Shown: piece after piece, positions 1 through 8,764 of the stretch
How positions within the stretch are numbered: position 1 is the stretch's first letter
Layout of the letters: every line of letters starts with the position of its first letter
Origin: Aquabacterium fontiphilum
GTDB taxonomy: Bacteria > Pseudomonadota > Gammaproteobacteria > Burkholderiales > Burkholderiaceae_C
Direction: 5' to 3'
Assembly: GCF_009909205.1 (NCBI RefSeq)
Contig: NZ_JAAAPN010000008.1
Location: forward strand, 62,001-126,000
Length of the DNA stretch: 64,000 bases
Program-made: the position numbers and the translations under genes
Notes under the pieces: model-generated
What the model was told of the DNA's origin: nothing
The model's database searches: none
The model's input: only the letters and a program-made list of their open reading frames with translations

Positions 1-1
1 T

Positions 2-895
2 GACTTGGAATCCGGCCTCGAGCTGTCGTCGGCCATGGCACGCCACCCCAAGGTGTTCGACTCGTTCTTCGTGGCCATGGTGCGCGTGGGCGAGGCCTCG
101 GGCAAGCTCGAGGAGGTCTTCATGCGCATGACCGAACACCTCGAGTTCGAGATGTTCATGAGCCAGCAGGTCAAGTCAGCGCTGCGCTATCCCACATTTG
201 TCGTGATCGCGATGGCCGTGGCCATTGGCGTGATCAACGTGATGGTGATTCCTTCCTTTGCCGGGGTGTTCAAGAGCCTGGGCTCCGATCTGCCGGTGCC
301 CACGCAGATTCTGGTGGCCACGTCGAACTTCACGCTGGAGCATGGCTGGAGCATGCTGGGTGCCTTCGTGGTCGCTTTCCTTTTCTGGACGCGCTGGCGC
401 AAGTCGCCACAGGGGCGTCCCATCTGGGATGCGCTGGTATTGCGCATGCCACTGGTGGGCCCCATCGTGCACAAAGCGGCGATCGCGCGCTTCACACGGG
501 CGTTCTCGCTGTCGTTGCGCGCCGGGGTGCCGCTGGAACGGGCGCTGTCCGGTGTGGCGCTGACAGCCGACAACGCCCACCTCACGAAATGCATCGAGGG
601 CATGCGTGAACGCATCATGCGTGGAGAGGCCCTGGCCAGTGCAGCGGCCGGTACGGGGGTGTTCACCCCGCTGGTGCTGCAGATGATTGCCGTCGGTGAA
701 GAAACCGGCATGTTGGACGAACTGTTGGACGACGTAGGGGAGATGTATGCCAACGATGTTCAGTACGCGCTCAAAACGCTGTCGCAGCAGATCGAGCCCA
801 TCCTCATCTTCTTCATGGGCGGCCTCGTGCTGTTGCTGGCCCTTGGTGTGTTTCTGCCCATGTGGAACCTGGGCGGCGCCACGATGGGCAAATGA
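2..895 (+). CDS. mshG: MSHA/type IV pilus inner-membrane platform protein, 5' end cut by window edge
   Basis: The reading frame is open from the window edge, so the N-terminus is missing; about 298 C-terminal residues remain and end at TGA 893-895. The protein belongs to the GspF/PilC/MshG family, polytopic membrane proteins that anchor the assembly ATPase of type IV pili and type II secretion systems. Visible features are the cytoplasmic GspF helices (VGEASGKLEEVF, repeated later as VGEETGMLDELL), membrane segments around FVVIAMAVAIGVINVMVI and ILIFFMGGLVLLLALGVF, and the internal duplication typical of the family. MshG rather than PilC is chosen because an MSHA-type pilin and mshQ/C/D/O/P-like genes follow on the same strand. 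Confidence 0.85.
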   Translation, partial: DLESGLELSSAMARHPKVFDSFFVAMVRVGEASGKLEEVFMRMTEHLEFEMFMSQQVKSALRYPTFVVIAMAVAIGVINVMVIPSFAGVFKSLGSDLPVPTQILVATSNFTLEHGWSMLGAFVVAFLFWTRWRKSPQGRPIWDALVLRMPLVGPIVHKAAIARFTRAFSLSLRAGVPLERALSGVALTADNAHLTKCIEGMRERIMRGEALASAAAGTGVFTPLVLQMIAVGEETGMLDELLDDVGEMYANDVQYALKTLSQQIEPILIFFMGGLVLLLALGVFLPMWNLGGATMGK

Positions 896-996
896 GCGCA
901 GGCGCACGTGAAAAAAGTTCTCAAGCCATGAAATCGACTGTCGATAACCGGGATAACGCCCCCGGCCCCTCCATGAATCTGAACGAGGTACCCACC

Positions 997-1428
997 ATGA
1001 AACGCACCCAAACCGGCTTTACCATGATCGAGTTGATTGTGGTCATCGTGATTCTTGGCATCCTGGCTGCCACGGCCCTGCCCAAGTTCCTGGATCTGCG
1101 CGATGACGCATCCAAGTCCGCCTTGGACGGCGTGGCTGGCAATCTAGGTAGCGCCATGTCCATCAACTATGCTGGCTGCTCCGCCACGAGCCACGCTGTC
1201 ACCGCCAACAAATGCGTTGCTATCACCAATTGCCGGGATGGTATCGGGCTGTTGCAGGGGGCTACAGCTACAGCTACTCCCGGGCAGTTTACGCTGGGCA
1301 ACAACACCTACAACATTCCCAGCGTGACCATGACCGGTAACGGGACGCCGGGTAGCTGCAGTGTGACAACAACGGTCGGTTCCACCACCCTGTCGGCGAA
1401 CTTTTCTGGCGTGGGGGCAGGGCAGTGA
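997..1428 (+). CDS. mshA: MSHA-type type IV pilin (major or MshB-like)
   Basis: This 143-residue prepilin starts at ATG 997 after a GAGG ribosome site at about 985-988. It opens MKRTQTG followed by FTMIELIVVIVILGILAATA, the class-III signal cleaved after Gly by prepilin peptidase PilD, with the conserved Glu5 of the mature pilin. The N-terminal helix is followed by a short globular domain containing four or more Cys (GCSATS, KCVAITNC, GSCSV), suggesting disulfides. Earlier in-frame starts (928) would add a tail unlike any pilin leader. It follows mshG by about 100 bases and is followed by a strong terminator, as expected for a highly expressed pilin. MshA versus MshB cannot be decided from sequence alone. 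Confidence 0.8.
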   Translation: MKRTQTGFTMIELIVVIVILGILAATALPKFLDLRDDASKSALDGVAGNLGSAMSINYAGCSATSHAVTANKCVAITNCRDGIGLLQGATATATPGQFTLGNNTYNIPSVTMTGNGTPGSCSVTTTVGSTTLSANFSGVGAGQ

Positions 1429-1460
1429 TGCCAAACCGGCACTGACGCCACCCAATGCGG

Positions 1461-1488
1461 AAAAAGGCACGCCAGGCGTGCCTTTTTT
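1461..1488 (+). terminator. Rho-independent terminator after the pilin gene
   Basis: An inverted repeat (GGCACGC / GCGTGCC, 1466-1480 with flanking A and T runs) is followed by TTTTTT at 1483-1488. It lies 33 bases after the pilin stop and separates the pilin from mshQ, so the downstream genes probably need their own promoter or read-through. Confidence 0.85.
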
Positions 1489-1562
1489 CATGGTTTGATA
1501 GCGTCACGGTTTCTCACAATCGGTTCAGATAGCGTGTGGCGACATGCGTCTGGAGTACACCC

Positions 1563-4500
1563 ATGCTGAACCGTTTCTACAAACTGCTTGGTCAGTGGCT
1601 GCTGGCCCTCGGGCTGGTCGGTAGCAGCCTGGGCGCGTGGGCAGGATTGTCGGTCTATACCAGCTGGGGTGCGCTGCCGCCCACCACGGCCGCCAACCAG
1701 CGCACAGTCGATTTCAGCACCAACACCATTGCCAGCGAAGGTGCCGGGCGGATGACGTCGGCCACGTCGGTCGGAGATTGCCCGAGGTTTCTGGGGCTGT
1801 GTTTGCTCGGAACCAGCCCTGGCAACGTCAGCCTGACTGCCACGAACGCGGGGTTGGCCGGCTTTGCAGGCAACCATGCCGCCATCTCATCGGGTGTCAA
1901 TGACAACGCCACGTCGCTGCGCATCACCTTCACCAATCCGACACCCTATGTGGGCTTTCTGTGGGGGGTGCAGTTCAACTCCGAGAACACCCAGTTCATT
2001 CGGCTCACGCTTGAGAACAACAACGTCGTGATTCTCAAGAACTGCCGCACGTCCTGGGATGCCCAATGCGTTGGCGCCTATGTGTCGGCCAACTGGCTCG
2101 CAGATGTGTACAACCTTTTGCTGGGCTGGCTGTTTGGTGATGCCATCCAGTACCACTCTGTCTACGTGCAGTACCAGCCCGACAACGGCGTGCGCATCAA
2201 GCAAGTCGAGTTCCAGACCTTTGAGTGCCGCAACTGCGGCTTTTTGTCGGCCGATACCGCGCAGACCATGCGCATCGACTTTGTGACTTATGTGGACGGC
2301 GCGGTGGCACCGCACCACCTTCGCCTGTCCACCCCTTCTTCCTCGGTATTCAGCAACGCCGACGTGCCGGTGACGGTGACGGCTTGCGGCAATGCGGATT
2401 GCTCTCAGCCCTACATCAACGGCGTGACCGGCACGCTCACCGTGTCGGGGGTGGCTGGCAGCTACACACCGTCTGCGTCTTTCTCGATCCCGGCTGGCCC
2501 CGTCAACTCGACCGGCGTCACCTTGCGCTTCACTGCCACGGGCACCGCCACACTGGGCATGTCGGCCCATACGCCCACGCCCACCAACACGCCCCGGTTC
2601 TTCTGTGGGATGGGTGTGACGCCTGCCTCCGGCAACAGTTGCAACCTGACCGTGGGTGCGGCACTGCACCATGTCCGCGTCGCCAGTGGTGCTACTGGTC
2701 TGACCTGCACACCCAACACCTACACCATCACGGCCTGTTCCAACGCGGACTGCAGCTCGCTGTATACCGGCGGGCTCAGCGGAAGCCTGTCCGTCTCGGG
2801 TGGCTCGGTCCACTACCCGACGGGGGCTGCGTTCTCAATCACGCCGGGCGCCAGCAGCACCACGGTACAGGCGCAACTGACGCAGGCCCAGGCCTATACC
2901 GTCGGCCTCACCGGCCTGTCGCCCGCGCCCTCCAGTGCCCCGGCCGTGTACTGCGGCATGGGCGCCACGCCCAGCAGTGGCGGCAGTTGCAGCCAGACCA
3001 TGGCCGAAGCCGGATTTCTGTTCGACGTGCCCAACCACGTTGCAGGCGACAGCCAGTCGGTCAACATCAGCGCCGTGCGCAAGGCAGACAACAGCCTGGC
3101 CTGTGCGCCGGCCTTCACCGGCAGCAAGACGGTCAACTTCCGCTGCAGCTACAGCAACCCCACCACAGGCTTCGTACCCGTTCGTGTGGCGGGCAACGCG
3201 CTCAATGCGGGCAACAACGCCGCAGCGGTGTGCGACGGCACTGGGCGCAGCGTGGCGCTCAACTTCAATGCCAGCGGGGTGGCCACCGCGGCGGTCGACT
3301 ATGCCGATGCGGGTGTGGTGGGGCTCACGGCGAGCTACACCGGCAGTGGCGCTGATGCCGGCCTCAGCATGACGGGTGCGGACACCTTTGTGGCCGCACC
3401 CGCGTCGTTTGCCTTCAGTGATGTGACGGCCGGGCCCATCAAGGCGGGCCGGAACTTTGCCGCCACGGTGACAGCTGTCAACCGCGCGGGGGTGAAGACC
3501 TCGAACTTCGGCCGCGAGACCTCGGCGGCGTCGGCCACGCTGAGCTTCACCCGGCGCCAGCCCACGGGCACCGGCGCCCAGAACGGTACGTTCTCGGGCA
3601 GCCTCGGCGCTTTCAGCAGCGGCGTGGCCACGGCCAGCAACCTGAGCTGGTCAGAGGTGGGCAATGCCGACCTGACGGCCACCAGCAGCAACTACCTGAG
3701 CTCGGGTCTGAATGTCAGCGGCAGCACGGGCAGCGGCCCGGCGGGTGCCGTCGGGCCCTTTGTGCCGGATCACTTTGTGGTGGAGGTGGGCGCCCAAGCC
3801 TGTGGCACTTTCACCTACAGTGGCCAGACCTTCAGCATGACGGTGCGGGCGCGCAACGCCGCCAATGCGGTCGTGGCCAACTTCGACGGCAGTGCCAACA
3901 CTTCGCCCAACTTTGCTCGGGCGGTCACCCTCTCTGCTGCCACGAATGCGGGGCTGGGCAGTCTGGCAACCACCAGCCTGCCGGCGGCCACGTTCAGTGC
4001 GGGCAACGCCACGTTGGCCACTCAGCGCTTCACCTTCACCGACAAGCTCACAGCACCCGCCAGTGTCACCTTGCGTGCCGCCTACACGGAATCGGGCGTG
4101 ACGGTCAGCTCCGTCGGCCAGACCGAGCAGGGGCCTTCGCTGCGCAGCGGCCGTCTGCGTCTCTTCAACGCCTTCGGCAGCGAGAAGAGCACGCTGGCCG
4201 TCCCCATCCAGGTGCACTACTGGACAGGCAAGGCTTGGGCCATCAATGCGGCCGACAGCTGCACGGTGATCCAGACCGGCCATGTCGCCCGGGGGCCATA
4301 CCGCGATCACAAGGGCGCTGAGACCGCCACGTGGACCACCACGCCGACCGGCAACGTCACCGTGTCGAGCGGCACGGGCAGTCTGGTGTTGTCTGCGCCC
4401 ACGGGAGGGGCGACCGGCACGGTGGAGCTGGCTGTCAACCTGGGCAGTGCCGCGACCGACCAATCCTGTGCCAGCACCCCGCGTCCGAGCAGCACGGGTG

Positions 4501-4634
4501 CGCAGCAAGACTGGCTGCGCGCGCTCAATGGCAGCTGCGCGAGCACGCATGACCGGGATCCGTCGGCGCGTGCCACGTTCGGCGTGTTCAAACCCGAAAC
4601 CAGCAAGGCGGTGCATGCGCAGGACGTGTTCTGA
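1563..4634 (+). CDS. mshQ: MshQ-like large exported pilus-associated protein (DUF6701-type C-terminus)
   Basis: This is a 1023-residue exported protein starting at ATG 1563 behind GGAG (1552-1555), with a signal peptide (hydrophobic LLALGLVGSSLGAWA). Residues about 235-490 contain two tandem Ig-like repeats of roughly 110 residues, each with the pattern T-A-C-x-N-A-D-C-S near the start and (F/Y)CGMG-x-TP-x-SG near the end, so the cysteines are probably paired. The C-terminal half (from DHFVVEVGAQACGTFTYSG) resembles the DUF6701 region of MshQ proteins. MshQ is an accessory component of MSHA pilus clusters with no established biochemical role; a tip or surface adhesin is my inference. Its stop lies inside the start of the next gene. 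Its place between the major pilin and mshC differs from the usual end-of-cluster position. Confidence 0.75.
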   Translation: MLNRFYKLLGQWLLALGLVGSSLGAWAGLSVYTSWGALPPTTAANQRTVDFSTNTIASEGAGRMTSATSVGDCPRFLGLCLLGTSPGNVSLTATNAGLAGFAGNHAAISSGVNDNATSLRITFTNPTPYVGFLWGVQFNSENTQFIRLTLENNNVVILKNCRTSWDAQCVGAYVSANWLADVYNLLLGWLFGDAIQYHSVYVQYQPDNGVRIKQVEFQTFECRNCGFLSADTAQTMRIDFVTYVDGAVAPHHLRLSTPSSSVFSNADVPVTVTACGNADCSQPYINGVTGTLTVSGVAGSYTPSASFSIPAGPVNSTGVTLRFTATGTATLGMSAHTPTPTNTPRFFCGMGVTPASGNSCNLTVGAALHHVRVASGATGLTCTPNTYTITACSNADCSSLYTGGLSGSLSVSGGSVHYPTGAAFSITPGASSTTVQAQLTQAQAYTVGLTGLSPAPSSAPAVYCGMGATPSSGGSCSQTMAEAGFLFDVPNHVAGDSQSVNISAVRKADNSLACAPAFTGSKTVNFRCSYSNPTTGFVPVRVAGNALNAGNNAAAVCDGTGRSVALNFNASGVATAAVDYADAGVVGLTASYTGSGADAGLSMTGADTFVAAPASFAFSDVTAGPIKAGRNFAATVTAVNRAGVKTSNFGRETSAASATLSFTRRQPTGTGAQNGTFSGSLGAFSSGVATASNLSWSEVGNADLTATSSNYLSSGLNVSGSTGSGPAGAVGPFVPDHFVVEVGAQACGTFTYSGQTFSMTVRARNAANAVVANFDGSANTSPNFARAVTLSAATNAGLGSLATTSLPAATFSAGNATLATQRFTFTDKLTAPASVTLRAAYTESGVTVSSVGQTEQGPSLRSGRLRLFNAFGSEKSTLAVPIQVHYWTGKAWAINAADSCTVIQTGHVARGPYRDHKGAETATWTTTPTGNVTVSSGTGSLVLSAPTGGATGTVELAVNLGSAATDQSCASTPRPSSTGAQQDWLRALNGSCASTHDRDPSARATFGVFKPETSKAVHAQDVF

Positions 4635-5106
4635 TCGTCGCGCGCAGCGTGGGTTCACGCTGACCGAGCTCATCATCATCATGGTGCTGGTGGGCATTCT
4701 GGCCGTGAGCGTGATGCCCCGTCTTCAGGCCACGGTCGCCCTGCGCGACGACAGCTGGCGCGATGGCGTGGTCACCTCGCTGCGGTATGCGCAGAAAACG
4801 GCCGTGAGCCACCGTCGGCTGGTGTGCGCCACTGTGGCCGACACCACCGTGACGTTGACGATCGCTTCGGCCAATCCGGCGACTTCGTGCAATCAGTCGC
4901 TGGCGGGGCCGACCGGCGGGGCGGCGTTTGCCACGGCAGACAACCCGGCCATGCTCACCACGGTCACGCCCGCAGGGGTGCTGTTTTTTCAGCCAGATGG
5001 CCGTGTCACCACCACGGGCGCGGGTACCACGGCATCGAATCGCACCATCAGCCTGACCGGCGCCAGCGCCATCACCGTCAGGGGGGAAACTGGCCATGTC
5101 GAGTAA
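4615..5106 (+). CDS. mshC: Minor pilin-like protein, MshC position
   Basis: This 163-residue protein starts at ATG 4615, overlapping the last 20 bases of mshQ, and ends at TAA 5104-5106 inside the next gene. It has a prepilin leader (MRRTCSDRRAQRG) then FTLTELIIIMVLVGILAVSV, with Glu5 of the mature form present. The rest resembles GspH/FimT-type minor pseudopilins, including a Cys pair region (LVCATV, TSCNQS). Minor pilins of this type prime pilus assembly or sit at the tip. Overlaps on both sides indicate translational coupling in a mshQ-C-D-O-P operon. MshC is assigned by order and pilin type, not by detailed similarity. Confidence 0.7.
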   Translation: MRRTCSDRRAQRGFTLTELIIIMVLVGILAVSVMPRLQATVALRDDSWRDGVVTSLRYAQKTAVSHRRLVCATVADTTVTLTIASANPATSCNQSLAGPTGGAAFATADNPAMLTTVTPAGVLFFQPDGRVTTTGAGTTASNRTISLTGASAITVRGETGHVE

Positions 5107-5560
5107 GGGGCGCCCGGGCACCCGCGGCTTCACATTGATCGAGATGATCATGGCCATCGTCATCATCGGCGTGGGCCTGGCCGGGCTGCTCAGCGTGTTC
5201 AATACCGGCGTGCGATCCAGTGTGGATCCGGTGGTGCGCAAGCAGCTCATGTCGATTGCAGAAGAGATGCTTGAAGAGATCACGCTCAAGCCATTTGCGA
5301 CGGCGACCAATGTGGCCGCAGCCGGCTGCGCCCGCGCCGTGTTCAATGACATCGGCGACTACAACGGTTATGCGACCACCGGGCAGATCTGCAACTTGGA
5401 TGGTGTGCCGATCGCCAACCTCAACGGCTATTCGGTGACCGTGGCTGTCGAGCTTGGCACGCTGGAAGGTGTCACGGATGCGCGCCGCATCACGGTCACG
5501 GCCAGTCGCGGCAGCGACAGCATCACGCTGATCGGCTGGCGAACCAACTACGCACAATGA
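5096..5560 (+). CDS. mshD: Minor pilin-like protein, MshD position
   Basis: This 154-residue protein begins at ATG 5096, eleven bases before the previous gene stops. The prepilin leader MSSKGRPGTRG is followed by FTLIEMIMAIVIIGVGLAGL, with the GspI/PilV-like signature in which the helix runs into GLLSVFNTG. It probably acts as a minor pilin in the MSHA pilus. The stop overlaps the ATG of the next gene (ATGA at 5557-5560). Confidence 0.75.
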   Translation: MSSKGRPGTRGFTLIEMIMAIVIIGVGLAGLLSVFNTGVRSSVDPVVRKQLMSIAEEMLEEITLKPFATATNVAAAGCARAVFNDIGDYNGYATTGQICNLDGVPIANLNGYSVTVAVELGTLEGVTDARRITVTASRGSDSITLIGWRTNYAQ

Positions 5561-6477
5561 TGGCGCGCCCCGCTCCACTCCTACGCGGTCCGGCCGTCTC
5601 ACCGAACCAGCGTGGCTTCACGCTGGTCGAGCTCATTGTGGTCATCGTGATCACGGGCATCATTGCCGCCACCATCGTGGTTTTCGTGCGCCCGGCGCTC
5701 GACGCCTACACCGACACCCGCGCGCGATCGGATCTGAGCGACCAGGCTGACACGGCGCTGCGCCGCATCGTGCGCGATGTGCGCACCGCGGTGCCCAACT
5801 CCATCCGCATGCCCAATGCGCAGTGCTTCGAACTGGTGCCCAGCATCGGTGGCGGGCGTTACCGTCAGGGGCCGGACGTCACCAACGACAGCCCCCCAGG
5901 CTGTAGTTCGCCCAGCGGCACCTGCGCAGCGTTCGTGGATCCCACTCGGTCCGTCACCACCTTTGACACGCTGACCGCGCCGGTGCGCACGCCGTCGGTG
6001 GGCGATTGGGTCGTGATCAACAACCAGAACGGCAACGATGTGTACGAGGGCACCAACCGCTCTGCGCTGACAGCCGTGGCCACGCCGACGGCCTCGCAAG
6101 GCAAGCTGCGCCTGACGATCAATGCGCTGTCGATTTCACCGGGGTACCGGGCCGGGCGCTTTCAACTGGTGTCCAACAGCGAGCAGGCGGTGTTCTACAT
6201 CTGCAGCGGCGCCGATGGCACGCTCGATGCCCAAGGCAACGGCAAGGGCACGCTCTATCGGCTCAAGCGCAGCTTCACGTCGACATATCCGACCAGCTGC
6301 CCTGCCGTGGGGTCAGCCGATGTGTTGGCCACCCGGGTGCGCAGCTGTACCTTCGTCTATGACCCTAACCAGGGTGCTACCCAGCAAAGCGGCTTCATGT
6401 GGATGAATCTGGAGCTGGCCCGCAACGGCGAAACGGCCAGTCTGGCCGTGGGCGCCCACGTGATGAACGTACCATGA
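5557..6477 (+). CDS. mshO: Minor pilin-like protein, MshO position
   Basis: This 306-residue GspJ/PilW-like protein starts at ATG 5557, with a four-base ATGA overlap with mshD. After a long leader (NQRG) comes FTLVELIVVIVITGIIAATI and then a GspJ-type segment (DQADTALRRIVRDVRTAVPN). Several Cys occur in the globular part. MshO proteins are about this size and precede MshP in MSHA clusters. The stop again forms ATGA with the next start (6474-6477). Confidence 0.75.
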   Translation: MMARPAPLLRGPAVSPNQRGFTLVELIVVIVITGIIAATIVVFVRPALDAYTDTRARSDLSDQADTALRRIVRDVRTAVPNSIRMPNAQCFELVPSIGGGRYRQGPDVTNDSPPGCSSPSGTCAAFVDPTRSVTTFDTLTAPVRTPSVGDWVVINNQNGNDVYEGTNRSALTAVATPTASQGKLRLTINALSISPGYRAGRFQLVSNSEQAVFYICSGADGTLDAQGNGKGTLYRLKRSFTSTYPTSCPAVGSADVLATRVRSCTFVYDPNQGATQQSGFMWMNLELARNGETASLAVGAHVMNVP

Positions 6478-6986
6478 CCATGCCGGACTTGCAGCAGTGT
6501 CAGCCACGTCATCCGCACGCCTGCCGCGTCGGTCGTCAGCGGGGCCTGGGGGTGATCGCCGCCATGGTTGTGTTGGTGATGCTGGCCACGCTGGGGGCCG
6601 CCATTCTGCGGCTCACGTGGACGCAGCAGACCACGCTCGCCCAGGATCTGGACAGTGCGCGGGCCTTTCAAGGTGCTTACGCCGGTGCGCAGTGGGGCAT
6701 GTTCCAGGCGCTGCGGGGAAGCTGGACCACCTGCGCGGGCAGCACGCAGACGCTGGATCTGCGCAGCACCATGGGCGTGCGCGTGACGGTGGTTTGCCAA
6801 TCGGATTCCTACATCGAAGGCGAAACCAGCGCCGGGACCCCGCGCACGGTTCGGCTCTACACGGTCACGGCCACGGCCTGCAATGGCGCGGCGGCAACGT
6901 GTCCTGACAACGCCAGTGTGACGCGGCCCAGCTACGTGGAGCGCGTGCGGGTGGCCAAGGTGGCCAACGTGCTGGAAACCGACTGA
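6474..6986 (+). CDS. mshP: MshP-like pilus accessory protein (PilX type)
   Basis: This 170-residue protein starts at ATG 6474 within the ATGA overlap with mshO; a second ATG two codons on is also possible. It has the organisation of PilX/MshP proteins: a basic head (RVGRQRGLG), one hydrophobic helix (VIAAMVVLVMLATLGAAIL) and a domain with QTTLAQDLDSARAFQGAYAGAQWG, similar to the Q-D-xxARAxxAAxAG pattern of PilX. It lacks a canonical FTLxE cleavage motif, as is usual for this family. It is the last gene of the cluster and ends three bases before the convergent GMC gene. Confidence 0.7.
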   Translation: MTMPDLQQCQPRHPHACRVGRQRGLGVIAAMVVLVMLATLGAAILRLTWTQQTTLAQDLDSARAFQGAYAGAQWGMFQALRGSWTTCAGSTQTLDLRSTMGVRVTVVCQSDSYIEGETSAGTPRTVRLYTVTATACNGAAATCPDNASVTRPSYVERVRVAKVANVLETD

Positions 6987-6988
6987 AC

Positions 6989-8764
6989 TCACAGTCCCCG
7001 CGCCAGCACCGCCTGCGTCACCCGATCATCGACCGAGCTGATGGGGCCCTCGCGCCCCACCCATGCCTCGCCGCCAAAGTACTTCTGGAAGATCTTTTCG
7101 GCGGTGCGCGTGGCCAGGGCCTGGGTGGTCAGCGTCGGGTTCACGCCGCCGTAGCCATTGGCCAGCGCCGCGTTGTCGGCCACATACAGCCGCTTGACCC
7201 AACGCGCTTCGCCCTGATCGTCGAGCACCGAGTTGTCGGCGCTCAGCCCCATGCGCATCGACGACTGCAAATGCAGCAGAAAGGGCGGGAAGTCGACGCG
7301 CAGGATCTTGGTCGCGCCCGCCGCCTTCAGGATATGGGCAGCCTTCTCTGCCAGTTGCCGACGGTTCCTGAGCGTGCGCGCGCTGCGCTGCCGTTTGGCG
7401 ATCTCGACCCGCGGGATGGCGCCGTGCTCGTCGCGCGGGAAGATGCGCGACAGCGTCACCCGGTTCTGCGCCTCCACATCGTCGTCGGTGATCACCAGCA
7501 CGTTGAGCAGGCGGTTGACATCGCCCATCATGTCCTTGAGCTCCCGCCCGACGGCGCGGCCGGCCTTGCCCGTCCAGGGGCCGGTCTCGCCCAGGCCCAG
7601 GTCGTACGCGCCGCGAATGCCACTGTCACTGAAGTTCGAGGCCAGGGCCTGGATGCCGGGCGTCAGGCCGACGTTTTCCAGGGCACCTGAGCCGGGAAAG
7701 TCAGCACGCGCCGCCGAGGCAGGCCCCTTGCTCGACTCCGTGTCGTAGGGCATGACGCCGATGAGCCAGTCGAAGGCGTGCTCGGTGAGTCCGCGGCCCA
7801 CCCAGCCGTTGGGATCCGGCAGGTCGCTGTTCAGCCACAGTCGGGGGCTCTCCACCACGCCCGCCGCCAGCACGATCACGCGCGCCTCTTCGGTGTGGCG
7901 CTGGCCACTGCGCACGTCACGCCAGTCGACCCGGCTGGCTTCCAATTCGCCGTTGCGCCGGGTGGTGTGAATCCGGGTGACGAACGCATTGGCGCGCAGC
8001 GTGATGGCTTTGCCGCCTGGCATCCACAGATCCGCGGTCTTCGCCATCGGCACGTAGCTGACGTTGGTGGCGCGCTTGGCCTTGAGGTTGACTGGCGCCT
8101 GGCGCGGCATGGCACAGCCCTGGTAGCAATGACCGCAAAAAGTGCAGCCCTTGGCTTGCGGATACTGCAAGCGCGCCGGGTCGTTCGTTCGCCCCGCCCA
8201 GCCTTCGGGCTGCAGGATGGCGTTTTCCTGTGGCCGAAAGGCGTCCCGGGTGATGTCCTTCGACGTCTGCACGGGCAGGCCGATGCCTTCGCAGCCGCGA
8301 AAGAACGCCGCCTCCTTGGTGCCCATGGCGGCGGTCTGCACGGGCAGGATGGCCTCGACCCAGCGGTAGTAGGGCACCAGCTCGTCGTAGCGGAACGGAA
8401 AGCGGTGGGCCGTGTCGTACAACGCCGCGTCGGCGCCCGCGTAGCCCGCGAAGACACCCGGCATCGCACGCGGGCTGTTGCCGAAGTAATGGGTGGTCGT
8501 GCCGCCCACGCCGGCCACCTGGTTGATGAACGAAGGCTGCGGCGTGTCGCGCAGCCAGCCCGTTTTGGTCCGGTCCGACGGGCCCCAACGCAAGGCGCCC
8601 TTGAACAGGTTGTTCTGGTCGTCCTCCAGTTGCGTCCAGTCGGTGTCTGGCTTGGCGTGGGCGGGCCCCGCATCCAGCATCAACACGTCCAGGCCGCGCG
8701 CGGCCAGTTCCTTGGCGACCACGGCACCACCGCCGCCTGCGCCGATCACGATCACGTCACGCAT
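6989..8764 (-). CDS. GMC-family FAD-dependent dehydrogenase with a Cys-cluster motif
   Basis: This 591-residue protein starts at ATG 8764; the GGAG eight bases upstream fits this start better than the GTG at 8773. The N-terminus DVIVIGAGGGGAVVAKEL is an FAD-binding Rossmann motif, and NGYGGVNPTLTTQALATR near the end matches the GMC C-terminal signature. About residue 205 it has CTFCGHCYQGC (CxxCxxCxxxC), like the Fe-S cluster motif of FAD-glucose/fructose/gluconate-type dehydrogenase large subunits. It would oxidise an alcohol or sugar and pass electrons on. The preceding gene (8757-9686) encodes its Tat-exported partner and overlaps it by eight bases, so the pair is coupled and the complex is probably carried to the periplasm by the partner. 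The substrate is unknown. Confidence 0.8.
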   Translation of the reverse strand: MRDVIVIGAGGGGAVVAKELAARGLDVLMLDAGPAHAKPDTDWTQLEDDQNNLFKGALRWGPSDRTKTGWLRDTPQPSFINQVAGVGGTTTHYFGNSPRAMPGVFAGYAGADAALYDTAHRFPFRYDELVPYYRWVEAILPVQTAAMGTKEAAFFRGCEGIGLPVQTSKDITRDAFRPQENAILQPEGWAGRTNDPARLQYPQAKGCTFCGHCYQGCAMPRQAPVNLKAKRATNVSYVPMAKTADLWMPGGKAITLRANAFVTRIHTTRRNGELEASRVDWRDVRSGQRHTEEARVIVLAAGVVESPRLWLNSDLPDPNGWVGRGLTEHAFDWLIGVMPYDTESSKGPASAARADFPGSGALENVGLTPGIQALASNFSDSGIRGAYDLGLGETGPWTGKAGRAVGRELKDMMGDVNRLLNVLVITDDDVEAQNRVTLSRIFPRDEHGAIPRVEIAKRQRSARTLRNRRQLAEKAAHILKAAGATKILRVDFPPFLLHLQSSMRMGLSADNSVLDDQGEARWVKRLYVADNAALANGYGGVNPTLTTQALATRTAEKIFQKYFGGEAWVGREGPISSVDDRVTQAVLARGL

